DNA of 64,000 bases from Dioscorea cayenensis subsp. rotundata (taxonomy: Eukaryota > Streptophyta > Magnoliopsida > Dioscoreales > Dioscoreaceae): positions 4,526,001-4,590,000 of the forward strand of contig NC_052480.1 in the NCBI RefSeq assembly GCF_009730915.1, read 5' to 3'. Position numbers and translations under genes: made by a program. The notes under the pieces are model-generated. The model did no database searches. It was not told where the DNA came from and saw only the letters and a list, made by a program, of their open reading frames with translations. This document shows positions 38,115 to 49,990 of this stretch, one piece after another; position 1 is the stretch's first letter; each line of letters begins with the position of its first letter.

Positions 38115-38243
38115 ATGATTGAATCTTCTTCTTGGACTAATAACCATAGAAGCTTGCCTTGGGGGCGGGGTTCCTACCATCTTAAGGAGATAGTTGTCCT
38201 TCCGGTGGTTCCTTTGGGCCATCTTGGTATCGATGCTAGCTAA
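38115..38243 (+). other. Upstream ORF 2 in the leader of the 7TM gene
   Basis: ATG at 38115, one base after the stop of uORF 1, opens 42 codons (MIESSSWTNNHRSLPWGRGS...) ending in TAG/TAA near 38241. It lies just before the main ATG at 38273. A further out-of-frame ATG at 38248 overlaps the main start. Confidence 0.5.
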
Positions 38244-38272
38244 GAGCATGCGTCGAATCTGTCCTTCGGGTG

Positions 38273-39382
38273 ATGCACCTGATCAGATTCTCTGCCGATG
38301 CATTCGGTTTGGTGACAATTGCTCTTGTGTCAATTGCTGCTTTCCTGGGTCTTCTTTGCATCTATAGTTCAATCTACTTTCAGTTATGGATCCGAAGCAG
38401 GCATTATCTCCAGCTGAGTTATTTTAATGGACCATGGTTTACTCGCATTGTGCTAATCCTAGTAGCAATCTGGTGGGGTTTTGGGGAAATTGTGAGACTA
38501 ACTCTGCTGAAAGGGGATGAAAGGCTCTTCACTTCTATAAGATGTCAGAAGGATATTTGCAAGTTTTACATCATCTCGAATCTAGGGTTTGCGGAACCAT
38601 GCATGTTCCTCATGATCACATTCCTCATACATGCCTCATTGCAAAAGCGGGAATCTGGTACTCTGAGCCCCCGATGGAACAGAAAGACAGTCAGTTATGT
38701 CCTATTCTGCTCTCTTCCAGTCTTCATCATGCAACTTTGCATTGTAGTAATCGGTCCTAGGTTCACGGTGCAGAATGGTAACCTCAAAACTATGGTGGCA
38801 AAGTTTGTTTTAAGCAGCTCCATGAACGAGCAAGTCAGTGTATGCACCTATCCATTGGGAAGCATCGTGATTCTTGGTCTTTTTTACACCATTCTTGTGT
38901 TCTATATTAGTTGTGTTGGAGCCAAGGTGGTATCACTCGTCATCAACAAAGGGCTGCAGCGAAGGATATACTTGCTGATAGTATCAGTCATGGTTCTCCT
39001 TCCCATGAGAGTGTTACTTCTTGCATCCTCTGTTCTGCCCCGCAAAGGACACCTGTTCTTCGAGTCCCTGATATTCACATCCTTTCTCGCTGTGTTGCTC
39101 TGCGTCCTGATTGGAATTTCTATGCTAGTCTATTTCCCAATTTCCGATTCATTGGCATTGGGAGACCTTGGAAATGTTGGACTTGAAGACATGCCATATG
39201 ATGATTACTTCAGGGATGGTAATGGTGGCGCGCCTCTTGTCGCCCATCAAAACCACCAAGTGACCTGGAGGAACAACCCGGACTCATTTACAAAGCATGT
39301 TTCTATATCCTTCCATCCATCGATAAAGGATGAGCCTTTGGCATCAGGCAGTGAAGATTTCAACTCTGTCCCTATGAAATAG
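38273..39382 (+). CDS. Plant seven-transmembrane protein of unknown function
   Basis: One coding exon of 369 residues, preceded by a leader intron (about 37306-38065). I start at ATG 38273, the first in frame after a TAG at 38237. Seven hydrophobic segments are visible: FGLVTIALVSIAAFLGLLCI, VLILVAIWWGFGEIV, the MFLMITFLI region, YVLFCSLPVFIMQLCIVV, SIVILGLFYTILVFYISCV, LLIVSVMVLLPMRVLLLA and FTSFLAVLLCVLIGISMLVY. The C-terminus (about 80 residues) is polar, Asp/Ser/Pro-containing and likely cytosolic. The layout resembles candidate plant GPCR-like/TOM1-like membrane proteins, but I do not recognise a named family with confidence. At least three upstream ATGs in the leader suggest translational control. 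Confidence 0.88.
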   Translation: MHLIRFSADAFGLVTIALVSIAAFLGLLCIYSSIYFQLWIRSRHYLQLSYFNGPWFTRIVLILVAIWWGFGEIVRLTLLKGDERLFTSIRCQKDICKFYIISNLGFAEPCMFLMITFLIHASLQKRESGTLSPRWNRKTVSYVLFCSLPVFIMQLCIVVIGPRFTVQNGNLKTMVAKFVLSSSMNEQVSVCTYPLGSIVILGLFYTILVFYISCVGAKVVSLVINKGLQRRIYLLIVSVMVLLPMRVLLLASSVLPRKGHLFFESLIFTSFLAVLLCVLIGISMLVYFPISDSLALGDLGNVGLEDMPYDDYFRDGNGGAPLVAHQNHQVTWRNNPDSFTKHVSISFHPSIKDEPLASGSEDFNSVPMK

Positions 39383-40479
39383 TGCACACATATTATGGCT
39401 TCTCTCATTTGCTTCCCAATTCTGTGTCAACCTGTGTCTGTTTTCAACAAAGTGAAAATTTTCCAATTCTAAGCAAGTTTTACTCTTTTGCAATTTCTTG
39501 AATGTGATCTCAATTGTGTGATAATAGGAATGAAAAGTAGTCACCAAAATTAATAATGTTGTCATGATATATTCCATGTGATTGTTGAAAGTCCTCTGCA
39601 GGAAAACAGAGGTTAAAAAAGCTTCCTGCATGAGCTGAGCTGTTGTCATACTTTTACTTTAGCATTCATTCTTTTATTGACTTTGTCTACATCTTGCATG
39701 ATTGTCACCAAAAAAAAAAAAAAATCACTTCAGTTTTGGTTTTGATGTTCATGATCTTTGAAGGGGTATATGTAAACTCAAATATCACAGGAAGAGAACG
39801 AGAAATTATTATTGTATAGAGATTTTTCTTTGATGTTCTTTCAAGCTCCAAAAATTATTGTTTAGAGATTTTTCTTTTTCATTCTCAAAAAATGACAAAG
39901 ATAACCAAGTCCTTGGAAGAGAAGGAGAAATTTTCTGACAAACAAACATCACAAATTGACACCGAAAATGACGTGATTTTAATCATTCATGTGCCTTTGT
40001 TTTGATCAGGTACACTATTCATATTCATACAAATTTAAAATTCTTAATATACATATTATATGTACATGTACTTTCTTTCTGCAACTTGATAACGCCGAAA
40101 AACTATGAGTGTGTTTTTTTTTAAAATTAATTAAAATTAACTTTTTCTATTAAAAAAAACGTCAAATTGAATTTAATATTTTAAAAATACTTAAAAATCA
40201 CTGGCAATCACTTACTACCCGTAGTGCTTACAAAGAATAAAATTTTAAACTAAAAAATTGAACCCGCCTGATCATCAATTATCATTTTTGTGGATTAATT
40301 ATTAATTTTAGATATTGTCATTTGCATAGTGAATAATTTTTTTTTTTTATAAAATATGAACAAATCATGTGACCGGATATGTCTGTAATGAACTTACATT
40401 TTGGTTGATGTGAGTCACTGATATATTTTTTTATTAAAAAAAAAAATCACACCCACTAAAGCTCCCAAGTTAAAGAAAA
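39383..40479. other. 3' flank of the 7TM gene and AT-rich spacer
   Basis: Probable 3' UTR to about 39700, ending near an A run (39710-39724). Beyond it is AT-rich sequence without a gene. Confidence 0.5.
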
Positions 40480-40850
40480 AAGTAATGTTGTCAAACTCGG
40501 ACCGGCCTCATAGCCGATTCCGGTTCCGTCGGCGGTTCGATCGGAAAAACCGAAAGCCAGCCATGAGACCCGGTCCGCTACCTCCTTTGACTCGGTGTTG
40601 ATATAACTCGGCCAAAAACCGGTGACCCGGCAGGTCAACCCGGAATTGGTTAACCCGGCGGATCTACGGGTTAAAAAAATAAAATTAAAAAGAAAAAAAT
40701 GCTATGATGAGAAGAAGTGAGAAAGAGTGTTGGCGGTGACGGTGAGCATGAGAAGAAATGAGGAGCTGGAGAAGGCGAAGAACATGATAGGCGTGGAGAA
40801 TGGAGATGAGAAGAAAGCGAAGAGTGATTTTTTTCTTTTTCGTTTTTGTG

Positions 40851-40886
<36 letters not shown>

Positions 40887-41265
40887 GGGTATTTTCATTT
40901 CTTTGGTTAGTCCCGAGAGAGGAGCGGTGAGAGTTTTTTTTTTAAATATATTTTATTTTATTTCAAATATTGTATATAAATCTAAAACTTATATTAAATT
41001 TAATTGTATTTTAAATATTTTTAAAATTAAAAAAATATGTAAAATAAAAATTTTAAATATTATGTTTAATTAATTGTGTTTTTTAATTATTAAAATATAA
41101 GTTATAATTTTTTTATATTATTAATTATTATAATATATATTTTTAATATTTTATTATTGATCACTGATTTAACTCTGGTTCAACTGGTCGAACCTATCAA
41201 CACTGACCCTGGACTTGGCGGGTCGATCAGCCCAGGGTCGACTACTTGGAAAAAAACTAAAAGAT
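40480..41265. repeat. Probable transposon-derived segment with CCGGTTCGA-type ends
   Basis: A GC-rich left block (GACCGGCCTCATAGCC, GGCGGTTCGATCGG, AACCCGGCGG) and a right block (GTTCAACTGGTCGAACC, GGCGGGTCGATCAGCCC) flank an AT-rich centre with a GA microsatellite (40856-40880). GGTTCGACC-word elements are common dispersed repeats in plants. I could not find a clean inverted repeat or target duplication, so this is tentative. Confidence 0.4.
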
Positions 41266-41855
41266 TCTATCGAAACAGTGAAATGAAAAACGAAGAGTTC
41301 TTATCATCCCGTGCATAAGAAGAAAGTGTCGCAATAGCCATCACTATATCCCTAGCCACTGGCTAGTCATTAAGAAGGAATCTCCCTCCTTCTCTTTGGG
41401 ATTTTGTTTTTCAGTATATTTTGGTCTTTGTCTCTGTAATTATCAGTACCTACTCATTTCTAATGAGTGCTTTTAGTATTATTCTCTCTATAAGCTCATT
41501 TATTGATGGTCTTCTATTTTAGGCCTTATTGTACTCTTTTATCACTTTTAATTTAAGTGTTTTATACATCTTTTTAAAAAGATAAAAAAATGAAACGATT
41601 ACCAATAAGTCTATTTACCATCATAAATCAATTAAAATTAATTTTTTTTAAAAAAAATAGTTTCACATTTTTCTACAAATTTTGAAAAACTCCAAAAAAA
41701 CTATTAATAAAAGTTTAAAATATCAAGGATCTTAAGGTAGTCATGAACATTTATTTATATCATCAATCATCATTCATCATGTTCTATCCCATCCGACCCG
41801 ATAAGGACGGATCGGATTCGGATTCGGATTGAGTGATTCCAGAATCCGACCCGCT
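41266..41855. other. Spacer and promoter of PPME1
   Basis: AT-rich sequence followed by a run of GATTCGGATTCGGATT (41815-41830) and TCCGACCCG near 41780-41850. The leader begins somewhere after 41800. No distinct element is identified beyond these repeats. Confidence 0.4.
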
Positions 41856-41933
41856 ATGGGAAAGCTATGCAAAGCTACTGTCGAGAGACTCATGAGTCTT
41901 CTTCTCCTTCGAGTTTGCCCATCGCTTCTCTGA
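41856..41933 (+). other. Upstream ORF in the PPME1 leader
   Basis: ATG GGA AAG... opens 25 codons (MGKLCKATVERL, then a Leu-rich stretch) and stops with TGA at 41931-41933, seven bases before the main ATG at 41941. Such spacing would leave little room for re-initiation. Confidence 0.45.
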
Positions 41934-41940
41934 AGATCCA

Positions 41941-44900
41941 ATGGATTCAACGAACCTCTCCGCCCTCCCCGAGGACGCCGCCGACGAAGACCCACAGAGC
42001 CTCCCTTCAGCCTTCTCGCCGGCGTCCATCCCTCCCCGCCCGGCGTCTCAGTGAGCCCTTACTCACATCTCTTCTCATCATTTCTTCTTTTCAATCGCCT
42101 GAAGTGATTTCCGTGATTGATCAGCTGTTTTCCTTGTGATTGTTGGTTTTCTATAGTGATCTTATTATTATTCGAATAGTTTGATCGTGATCGGGTTTGA
42201 TGGATGAAGTATTCAGCTTTTGATTTTGTGGGGGAAATGCTTTTCGTTTTTTGTGTTGAATTTTAGATTATTTCGTTATCTCAATTGCGTTGGGTTTATG
42301 GTGAATTTTTTTTTCCTTTTATTTTTTTGATTAAAGATCTCACAAGGTTTTTTATCAGTCAGATGAAAATTGATCTTTTAGCTTAATGACTTGCATTTTT
42401 TGGAAGCCAAGTACTGATGTGTCTGTTCATGAGGAATGAATGGATCATGTTACTGGTATTGTACTTCTTGTATGCATTAATTTGCGGATTTATTTGCATC
42501 AAAAGCCAAGGTGATCTGGAAAATTTGAAGTTCTTCATCCATCTTGAAAGTTGATATCTTTACATTTTCTTGTTATGTAAACTATAATTCCATGAAGTTA
42601 TCCTGTTGGGGTCAAAAGGGCAAAAAAATTTGCATGAAAGTTTATGGCTTGGCACAACCCCTAGCATGTTGAGTCTCTTAAACACATACTTCTGAAAGTT
42701 TATGGCTTGGCACAACCCCTAGCATGAAAGTTTATGGTGAAGATATATTAATTAAAGATAAAATGCTTTTTAAAGGGGTCAAATGCACATAGTTGTTCAA
42801 TACTAGTTTGCCTATATTGATTTCTGCATATTGGTGCCCTATCTTTTGCCTTTTATCATTGCTTATAATATTTTTAAATGAATGTGTAGCAAAATTTAGA
42901 TGACATTGTGGAATGTGCTAGTGGGATTGAGAATATCATTGGTGTCTATAAGATTTGTTGCGATGATTATGATATGGTTCATTAGCTTCCTTTCTCAATG
43001 TAGATGATATTTGTAAAAATAAAAGAAATTTCTGGACCAGTCAGTCCAGGCTCATAAAAATCTTTTTACATTAAGAAGCATTGATTGCATGTTTGGTACA
43101 AGAAAGCAAGTTCCTCATTCTTTAGTGTACATGCAGGACTTCCAGTCAAAAGCATTCACCCTTAGAATGGTCATCCTTTTTTGACAAAGAAGAAGATGTT
43201 GCAATTCCTTCTTCAAATGATGTGAGTTGGGTGCTTTTCCTTTTGGGACCATGATTATCAAAGAGGAAAGGTTTAACATCTATGTTATTTTCTTTTAGGT
43301 ATTTCATATCTACTTAGCTGGATCTGAAGGACCAGTTGTTTTCTGTCTTCATGGAGGTGGTTATTCAGGGTAAGTTGTAATTCTTTATAAGTTGGATGAT
43401 ATATTATATCCTCATGATATGTACTATTGGCAATCACTGCCACATCCTGAATTAGTGTTACTATTAAGTGGTTGCCAAGTTCCTTGACCATTTTATTTTA
43501 ATGTGTCAACTGTACTTTTCTCTCGTTCTTCATAACCATTGAACTTCACAGTTTATCTATTTCAAATTTCAGATATTCCAGTTAATGTATAACTGCATGT
43601 GTGTAATTTTCTGCAGTAGATTCCAATGTTTCAATGCAAACCTGGACTACGCCAACATTTTGTTCAACTAGAATAAGTGGTTCATAATATGGATGGCAGA
43701 AAAGCTGATTAGCTTGATATTTTGATGTAATTAAATAGTTGTTTTCATGACATGCAGTTGTATGCTGTAACTGTGTCGGCCTGATCTGGATAAATAAGTG
43801 GGATTTTGGAAGTTATCACTCCAGATTTTTGCACCTTTTGTTTCATTCGCTTCATACATTAGAAATCTAAGTCTTGATCTGAGCATCAATAATTTATTTA
43901 GAATCTTTGGTTCCCTTTAGTTACATTCTGATTATTTTAGTTTTTTTTTTTTTTAATAAATTCTGTTCAGGCTATCATTTGCGCTGGCGGCAAGTAAGAT
44001 CAAAGAAAAGGCTCGGGTAGTAGCCATGGACCTGAGAGGGCACGGGAAATCATCCACCAGTAATGATCTAGACTTGTCCATTGAGGTACATAATATCAGT
44101 TCTGTGAATTAGTACAAGAGCAATAATTAACTGTAACTTTTTTTTGTAAATTCCTCCTTTGCAATGTGCCAATTGACTATACAAAGATACCTTGATTTAA
44201 AACAGTATCATACTCCAGCAGAAAATAATTGATTTGGATTTGCAGACTTTATCCAATGATGTTTTGGCTGTTCTGAAAGCGATTTATGGGGATTCTCCAC
44301 CTTCCATTATCCTTGTTGGCCACAGGTTTTGTGCCTCTAGCATTTTTCAATAGAAACCTGTCATTATTATTTTGCTTTAATACTTATTTAGTTGAATTTT
44401 CAGGTCCTTATATCAATGTATTTTGTAATTTGCTTTGTCACAAGTTGTTAAGGACTTGTTATTGGTATGAATGTCATCAATCAAGCATGTGAAGACAAGT
44501 TTAAAATTTTAGTGCGACCTTAGTCTTCCATGAAAACTGGGTTTTACAAAATCTAAGAAGCTTGCCACATACTGTAATTCTTTATTCTTGCGCTATGCTC
44601 TTATTATGTAACCTTTATTCTTCTGCAGACTTTTTCTTGCTCTATGCTCTGTCAAGTTTTTTATCATCTGTGGGCATTGTTATGTATGTATATATAGCAA
44701 ATAGTTCTGACAATTCAAGTATAGCAATTATTCTTCTATTCCAAATACAGTTTAATTTACTTATTTTACCTGAATTGTTTCTGCTTTTGATGTACCTCAT
44801 GGCAAGTTGTTCTCATAATATTTATCTAGATCAAAGACTCTTATTTTTCATTGATTTTGAAGCATGGGAGGCTCTGTGGCTATACATGCAGCTGCAAAGA

Positions 44901-47900
44901 GAGTGATCACGAATCTGCAAGGCCTTATTGTTGTTGATGTTGTAGAGGTTCATTTCATAACTTGAAATTTTCATGCTACCATATTAATTTGAAATCTATC
45001 TGTGATGTTATCGGATTCATATTCTATTTCTTTATATATATATATATATATGTATATAACAGGGAACAGCCATGGCGTCATTGATCCATATGCAGAAAAT
45101 TCTATCCAACAGAATGCAATATTTCCCAACCATAGAGAAGGCGGTATGTATTTATGGTGTTTGATTTACAATCAAGTTCGTAATTCTATCTTTTTATATA
45201 AGATGTTCCACAAGACTAGGAGAATGTGGTCTCTTTGTAATAATTACTATTAAAGGCATGCTATGACTTTGATGCCCTTGAATAAGTTCTATTTGAGAAA
45301 ATTCTATCCAACAGAATGCAATGTTTCCCAACCATAGAGAAGGTGGTATGTATTTATCGTGTTTGATTTACAATCAAGTTCATAATTCTATCTTCTTATA
45401 ATGTCCCACCAGACTAGGAGAATGTGGTCTCTTCGTAATATTAGCATACTACGACTTTGATGCCCTTGAATAAGTTCTTATTGGCTGAGTTTTGAAGAAA
45501 ATCATAGTATTTACAAGTTTTTGGTCAAGCAACTCTATCTGGCTTGGTAATCATTGCCATGATGCATTGATTTTTAGAAATTTTGCAGATTGAATGGAGC
45601 GTCAAAGGTGGCTCATTAAGAAATGTGGACTCTGCTCGTGTATCAGTTCCATCAACGTTGAAATATGATGATTCAAAGAAATGGTGAGCTTAATAGAATC
45701 TGGTGATTCTAGCGTACATGCTTGGTTGATCACGTTTAGATTAGAAGACTTCTTTGCTAAGCCTTGTGCGGGTAAATTTTTCCAGTAAGTACCTAAGTTT
45801 GACCTTATATCAGTTTGAGCACTAACTTTCAATTTGTATCAAAATGAGCACTAAGTTTTAATTTCATTTCTCCAGCTGGGTAATTTGGGATTTTTGGTGG
45901 ATTTTTGGTGATGTGGACGTCGGAAAGCTTGCGTAGATGCCCTGGGTCCACGTCATTGACTCACCAACTTAGCCACTTAACCAATGGCTTTTTTGATCCA
46001 CGTAGGACGTACACGTCAGCTTCTCTCCCATCATTCTTTTTTTTTCCCTCTCTCTCTAGAATACTATAGCCCTGGTGACGTGGACACAGGGAATCCATGC
46101 AACCTTTCCGGTGTCCACATCACAAAAAAATCCACCGGAAATCCCCAATTACCCAACTAGAGAAATAAAATTAAAACTCAGTATTCATTTTGATACAAAT
46201 TGAAAGTTAGTGCTCAAACTGATATAAGCTCAAACTTAGGTACTCACTGGAAAAATTTACCCGCCTATGTGTATTTATAAATAGTTCATGTAGACCAAAT
46301 GAAATTTTCACACATTCTATTTATGAACTCTTACAGCTACACTTTCCGGATCCCTCTAGAAGAAACAGAAGTATACTGGAAGGGCTGGTTGGTATTGAAC
46401 TTCCTTTGCCATAGCAAAAGGCATTGTATTGTAGATGTATAGCATTGCTGTGATTATTGGTCTAAAAGACTTCTCATGACATGGAACAGGTATGAAGGCC
46501 TTTCTGACAAATTTTTGTCATGCCCAGCACCGAAGCTTTTAATGTTGGCTGGAACAGACAGATTGGACAGGTCTTTTCTGACATGACTAATATATTGAGT
46601 GCATTTTCACATTTTTATTTTACTCGCTATTCACCTTTTAATTTGGCTCCTTTATGCCATTGATTTTGCTACCTAAGTACCTTGTGTAATTTATGACTTA
46701 TTTGCAAAGTTCACTGTAAGAGCAGTGGGTCCAGCTTAGCACCTCACCTTTTATCCAGTTTTTTACTCAGAATAATTAAATAAATTCATCAGCAGATCTT
46801 GAACATTTTAGTCAACTAAAATTCTTTGGCTGTTAGATCCTATTAATTACCCAATTTCAATGACTTTGTTCTGGATTTTTAGATGTGAGAATATTGTTGA
46901 ATTCCGGAGTCAATAGTCATACTGCATTGATTATATGTCTTAGTGAGAAGATTTAAATGCCGAGATAGCTCCTCGTAAAACCATTTCATCATTTTTCTCT
47001 CTTTCTCTAGATATATATGGAAATCTCAAAGACCAAATTGTATGGTTTTTTAGTGCAGGTTTGGTTAGTATCAGATTAAAAAATGATCACCAAGATTTTT
47101 GTGGGACATGTGTGAGAAATAGAAAACGGTTGTGGCTTAATCCACTATGCTAGAGGGTCTGCATCAGTACCCAACAGTTATTTATATGAATAAATTGTTC
47201 TCTGCGCAGAATTTTAACATTTGGTTTACTACCCTAAAGAGATTTACTTTGTTTGCTTTAGTTGCTCAAAAGCTCACTAGGGTGTACACACTACTCCTAA
47301 ATAATATGTCAGTGCTATTCATTATTGCAAACCATGTCTGGTTTTTTATTGGTTTGGACAAATTTCCATTTAAAAGTGGCATCAAGTGAAATCTAGATTT
47401 GCATAATCTCAATTGCATAAACACCTACTAACAAAATTATTTCTTCATTTACACTTCATATTAAGTTTACTTGGTTGAAACTTATAGACACTATTCAATC
47501 AATTTCATAAATTAACTATTGTAGAAGCTATGCGAGCGTAAACACATTTTTGAGAAAGTCATTGTACCATTTTCCATACAGATCACTTACAATTGGCCAG
47601 ATGCAAGGGAAGTTTCAACTAGTGGTTGTCCGCCATACTGGACATGCAATTCAGGTTCACGTTTCTCCCTTTGGTTATTGTTATATTTGATTTGTAATTG
47701 TTATTTACTTATGTGTGACCATGTGCAATTCAAGAAATGGCTCAAAGTGATGTGTTCTTTTGGCTTTTGATGTTGTGCTTGTAACACCTAAGATATTATC
47801 TCTAGAACAACTAAAATAAGTGCTTTAGTACGATGCATCGAGAATTGCAGGCAATACTCTTGACATTTGTCCAAAGCTCCTGAAAATGATTGTGAATTGT

Positions 47901-48574
47901 GTACTCTAAAATTCTTTCTTTTTATTAAAAAAAAAATCCTGAAGGAAAGCAATCAGGTTTTCTAACTTATTAGGATGCTATTCATCATCATGAAAAAGTG
48001 CCTGAGATTAATTGTGAATATATGCTTGAGCAAACTATGAAGAAGTATTCTGAGGAAAAAATTCTACCGATAACTTGACCTTGTATAATTTCTTGTTTTA
48101 GTCTTGCTTAATGGCAAACAACCTTTACTGTTCATATCAGATCAAGCTTTCTGAATTTTCTGCAATAGGTCATTTACAATACCCTTTCTGCAGGAAGATG
48201 TCCCAGAGGAATTTGCATCATATGTAATCAACTTCATTTCACGCAACCGAATTGGATCCTGTGGTGTTGAGGTTAGTAATCACCTTCAGTTAAGTTTCAT
48301 CATCTTTTATTTTGTGTTGGTTCTCTGATCTATGATTGATAAGTTTAAATTGAACTATATATATATATATATATTACTGTCTTTCAGCTAATGATTAAAA
48401 CCAGTTGGTGTGGTAAAATTTGTACATTCTCTTGTCAAATGTCCTATGAATGATTTTGGTGATACTTGAGGGGTGTTCAATCCAACAACTTATGAATTTA
48501 AACAAATCATCTGTGAATGATGCTTCATCCCAACTTAACTTATGCTGCAGATACCAGGCCTCCTTCATCGGTAA
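41941..48574 (+). CDS. PPME1: Protein phosphatase methylesterase 1 (PP2A demethylase)
   Basis: Thirteen exons: 41941-42050, 43137-43221, 43299-43369, 43971-44085, 44246-44325, 44863-44947, 45063-45143, 45589-45683, 46337-46387, 46490-46570, 47582-47654, 48194-48271 and 48551-48574; all phases close to 342 residues. The enzyme hydrolyses the methyl ester on the C-terminal Leu of the PP2A catalytic subunit. The alpha/beta-hydrolase triad is visible: Ser154 in VGHSMGGS, Asp179 in LIVVDVVEGTAM and His306 in RHTGHAIQED. The oxyanion loop CLHGGGYSG and the family blocks EETEVYWKGWYEGLS, LSCPAPKLLMLAGTDRLD and TIGQMQGKFQ match animal and plant PPME1. The N-terminal ~35 residues are acidic/Pro-rich. 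Introns contain a fold-back MITE (intron 8) and a duplicated piece of exon 7 (intron 7). A 25-codon uORF precedes the start. Confidence 0.95.
42635..42738 (+). repeat. Short tandem duplication in PPME1 intron 1
   Basis: TGAAAGTTTATGGCTTGGCA with the following ACAACCCCTAGCATG occurs at 42635 and 42693 (period 58), with a third partial TGAAAGTTTATGG at about 42725. Confidence 0.75.
45095..45486 (+). repeat. ~200-bp tandem duplication copying part of PPME1 exon 7
   Basis: GAAAATTCTATCCAACAGAA at 45095 (inside exon 7) recurs at 45297, with the rest of exon 7, its donor (GTATGT at 45144 and 45346) and about 150 bp of intron. The downstream copy has no acceptor of its own, so it should not be spliced in. 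The copies differ by several substitutions and small deletions. Confidence 0.88.
45768..46264. mobile_element. Fold-back MITE in PPME1 intron 8
   Basis: GCGGGTAAATTTTTCCAGTA at the left pairs with the reverse complement of the right end (GCGGGTAAATTTTTCCAGTG). The pairing extends about 185 bp on each side through GTTTGAGCACTAACTTTCAA and the TGGTGATGTGGAC block, leaving a small CT-rich loop. About 497 bp, no coding capacity. TSD unresolved. Confidence 0.85.
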
Positions 48575-49680
48575 AAAAGCAGCAAAAGAGTAACAATTTT
48601 CAAGCACTCTAAAGCAATGATGCTAACAAAATCAGAAACTGAGAAGAAGTGAGGGACAATTTGCTGTTCATTGAATCCTGTTTTGTATAGTGAGCATGTT
48701 TTGTTCCAAAGTTTTTAGCCCCACAAATGCAAACTGCTTACAAACCAAGGACATGCCTAGCTTGTGGCCTGTGCATTAGAAAACCATAAATTGTCCATGT
48801 ATTTGAACAGGTGATGCATTTCAATCTTGTCTTCTTTTTTTTTTTTTCACCAAGAAGAGCATTTAGGCCACTGAGAAAGGCTGGGATATGTACAAGCCTC
48901 CTCGGAGCAAGTGAGTGAGTGAGGGACCGTGAAATATAAATATGTCTTTATCTATAATTTAAACTTTCATTGTTTACTGATGGGTTTTATCTAACTAGAT
49001 CAATAGGCCCAGATACCCATAGACCACTTTCTATTTTTTACATATTGAAAAATATCCCGTAAATCCTAAATTTGAGTCTTCAAAATAAATTTCTCGTTTT
49101 GCATTTATTTAAAATATAAATATTAGTTACTGAAATTGACAAATCTAGCTCTTCCAAAATAGATAAATAATAAATAAAGCATTATTTCACATACACTGGC
49201 AAGTATCACACCCAACAAAGAAGCTTTACAATATATAAATTAAATTCTCATTAACCCTTAAAATAATTTTTTTTTATAAAAATTTTAAATGATTGTTTGT
49301 TTTAACTTTAAAAAAAAAAATCATTTGGGTCTTAGAATCGCCTAAGTTTTATCTTTTTCCAATCTCCAATAAAATAAACAATAAATAAATAAATTTATAA
49401 CTAAAATTAATCAGCAAAAAAATTATGCTTTTGACTCCACGCATAACAGCATAGCCGTGGTAGCTTTTCTCATTATCAAAAATAAATAAATAAAAATAAC
49501 AACCTAAATTTTAGAATCTACTGATGTTAATAAAAAAAAAACCAACATCTATTAGTTTTAAGTTTTTAACAACTAAACACAAATCCAATATATAATTATA
49601 TATACGATTTCATAAATTTTATTTTCAATTAAAAAAAATTTTATTTTCAACTAACCTTAGTGTAATTTTCTGAAAGTTTT
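48575..49680. other. 3' flank of PPME1, AT-rich spacer
   Basis: The PPME1 3' UTR probably extends to 48960. Beyond it are AT-rich sequences with A runs. No gene is supported. Confidence 0.5.
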
Positions 49681-49689
49681 GTGAAACGC

Positions 49690-49990
49690 ATGGGTAAGAC
49701 AAGACAATACATGTCGGCCGCTGACTCAAACCATACGTTCACGTTGACTAATTCAGGGCCGCGGCCAAGTCAAACCCATTGACAACGAATCCACCGCCAC
49801 TAGCGACGGCGCAAAAACCCGTTCATATTTGGCACGTGTCACGTGGGTCTCGTTTTCATTGCTGACGTCATCTCCACTTCTGGAAGTTCTCCCTTTAATT
49901 CCTCGCCGATTTTTTCTCATGCCGGCGAGTGGAAAAGGTCATACGGTTTTGTTGACGTGGCGTAGAATACGTTTTCGTCGTTTTTGGAGG
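49690..49990. promoter_or_regulatory. Cluster of ACGT-core and W-box-like motifs, no gene attached
   Basis: Within 300 GC-richer bases occur GTTGACTAA and CATTGACAAC (TTGAC W-box cores), GGCACGTGTCACGTGGG (two overlapping-type G-box/ABRE cores at about 49831-49848) and CTGACGTCATC (TGACGTCA, about 49862-49872). This looks like a stress-responsive promoter, yet the nearest downstream start codon is 2.9 kb away. Motif calls are direct; function is inferred. Confidence 0.5.
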
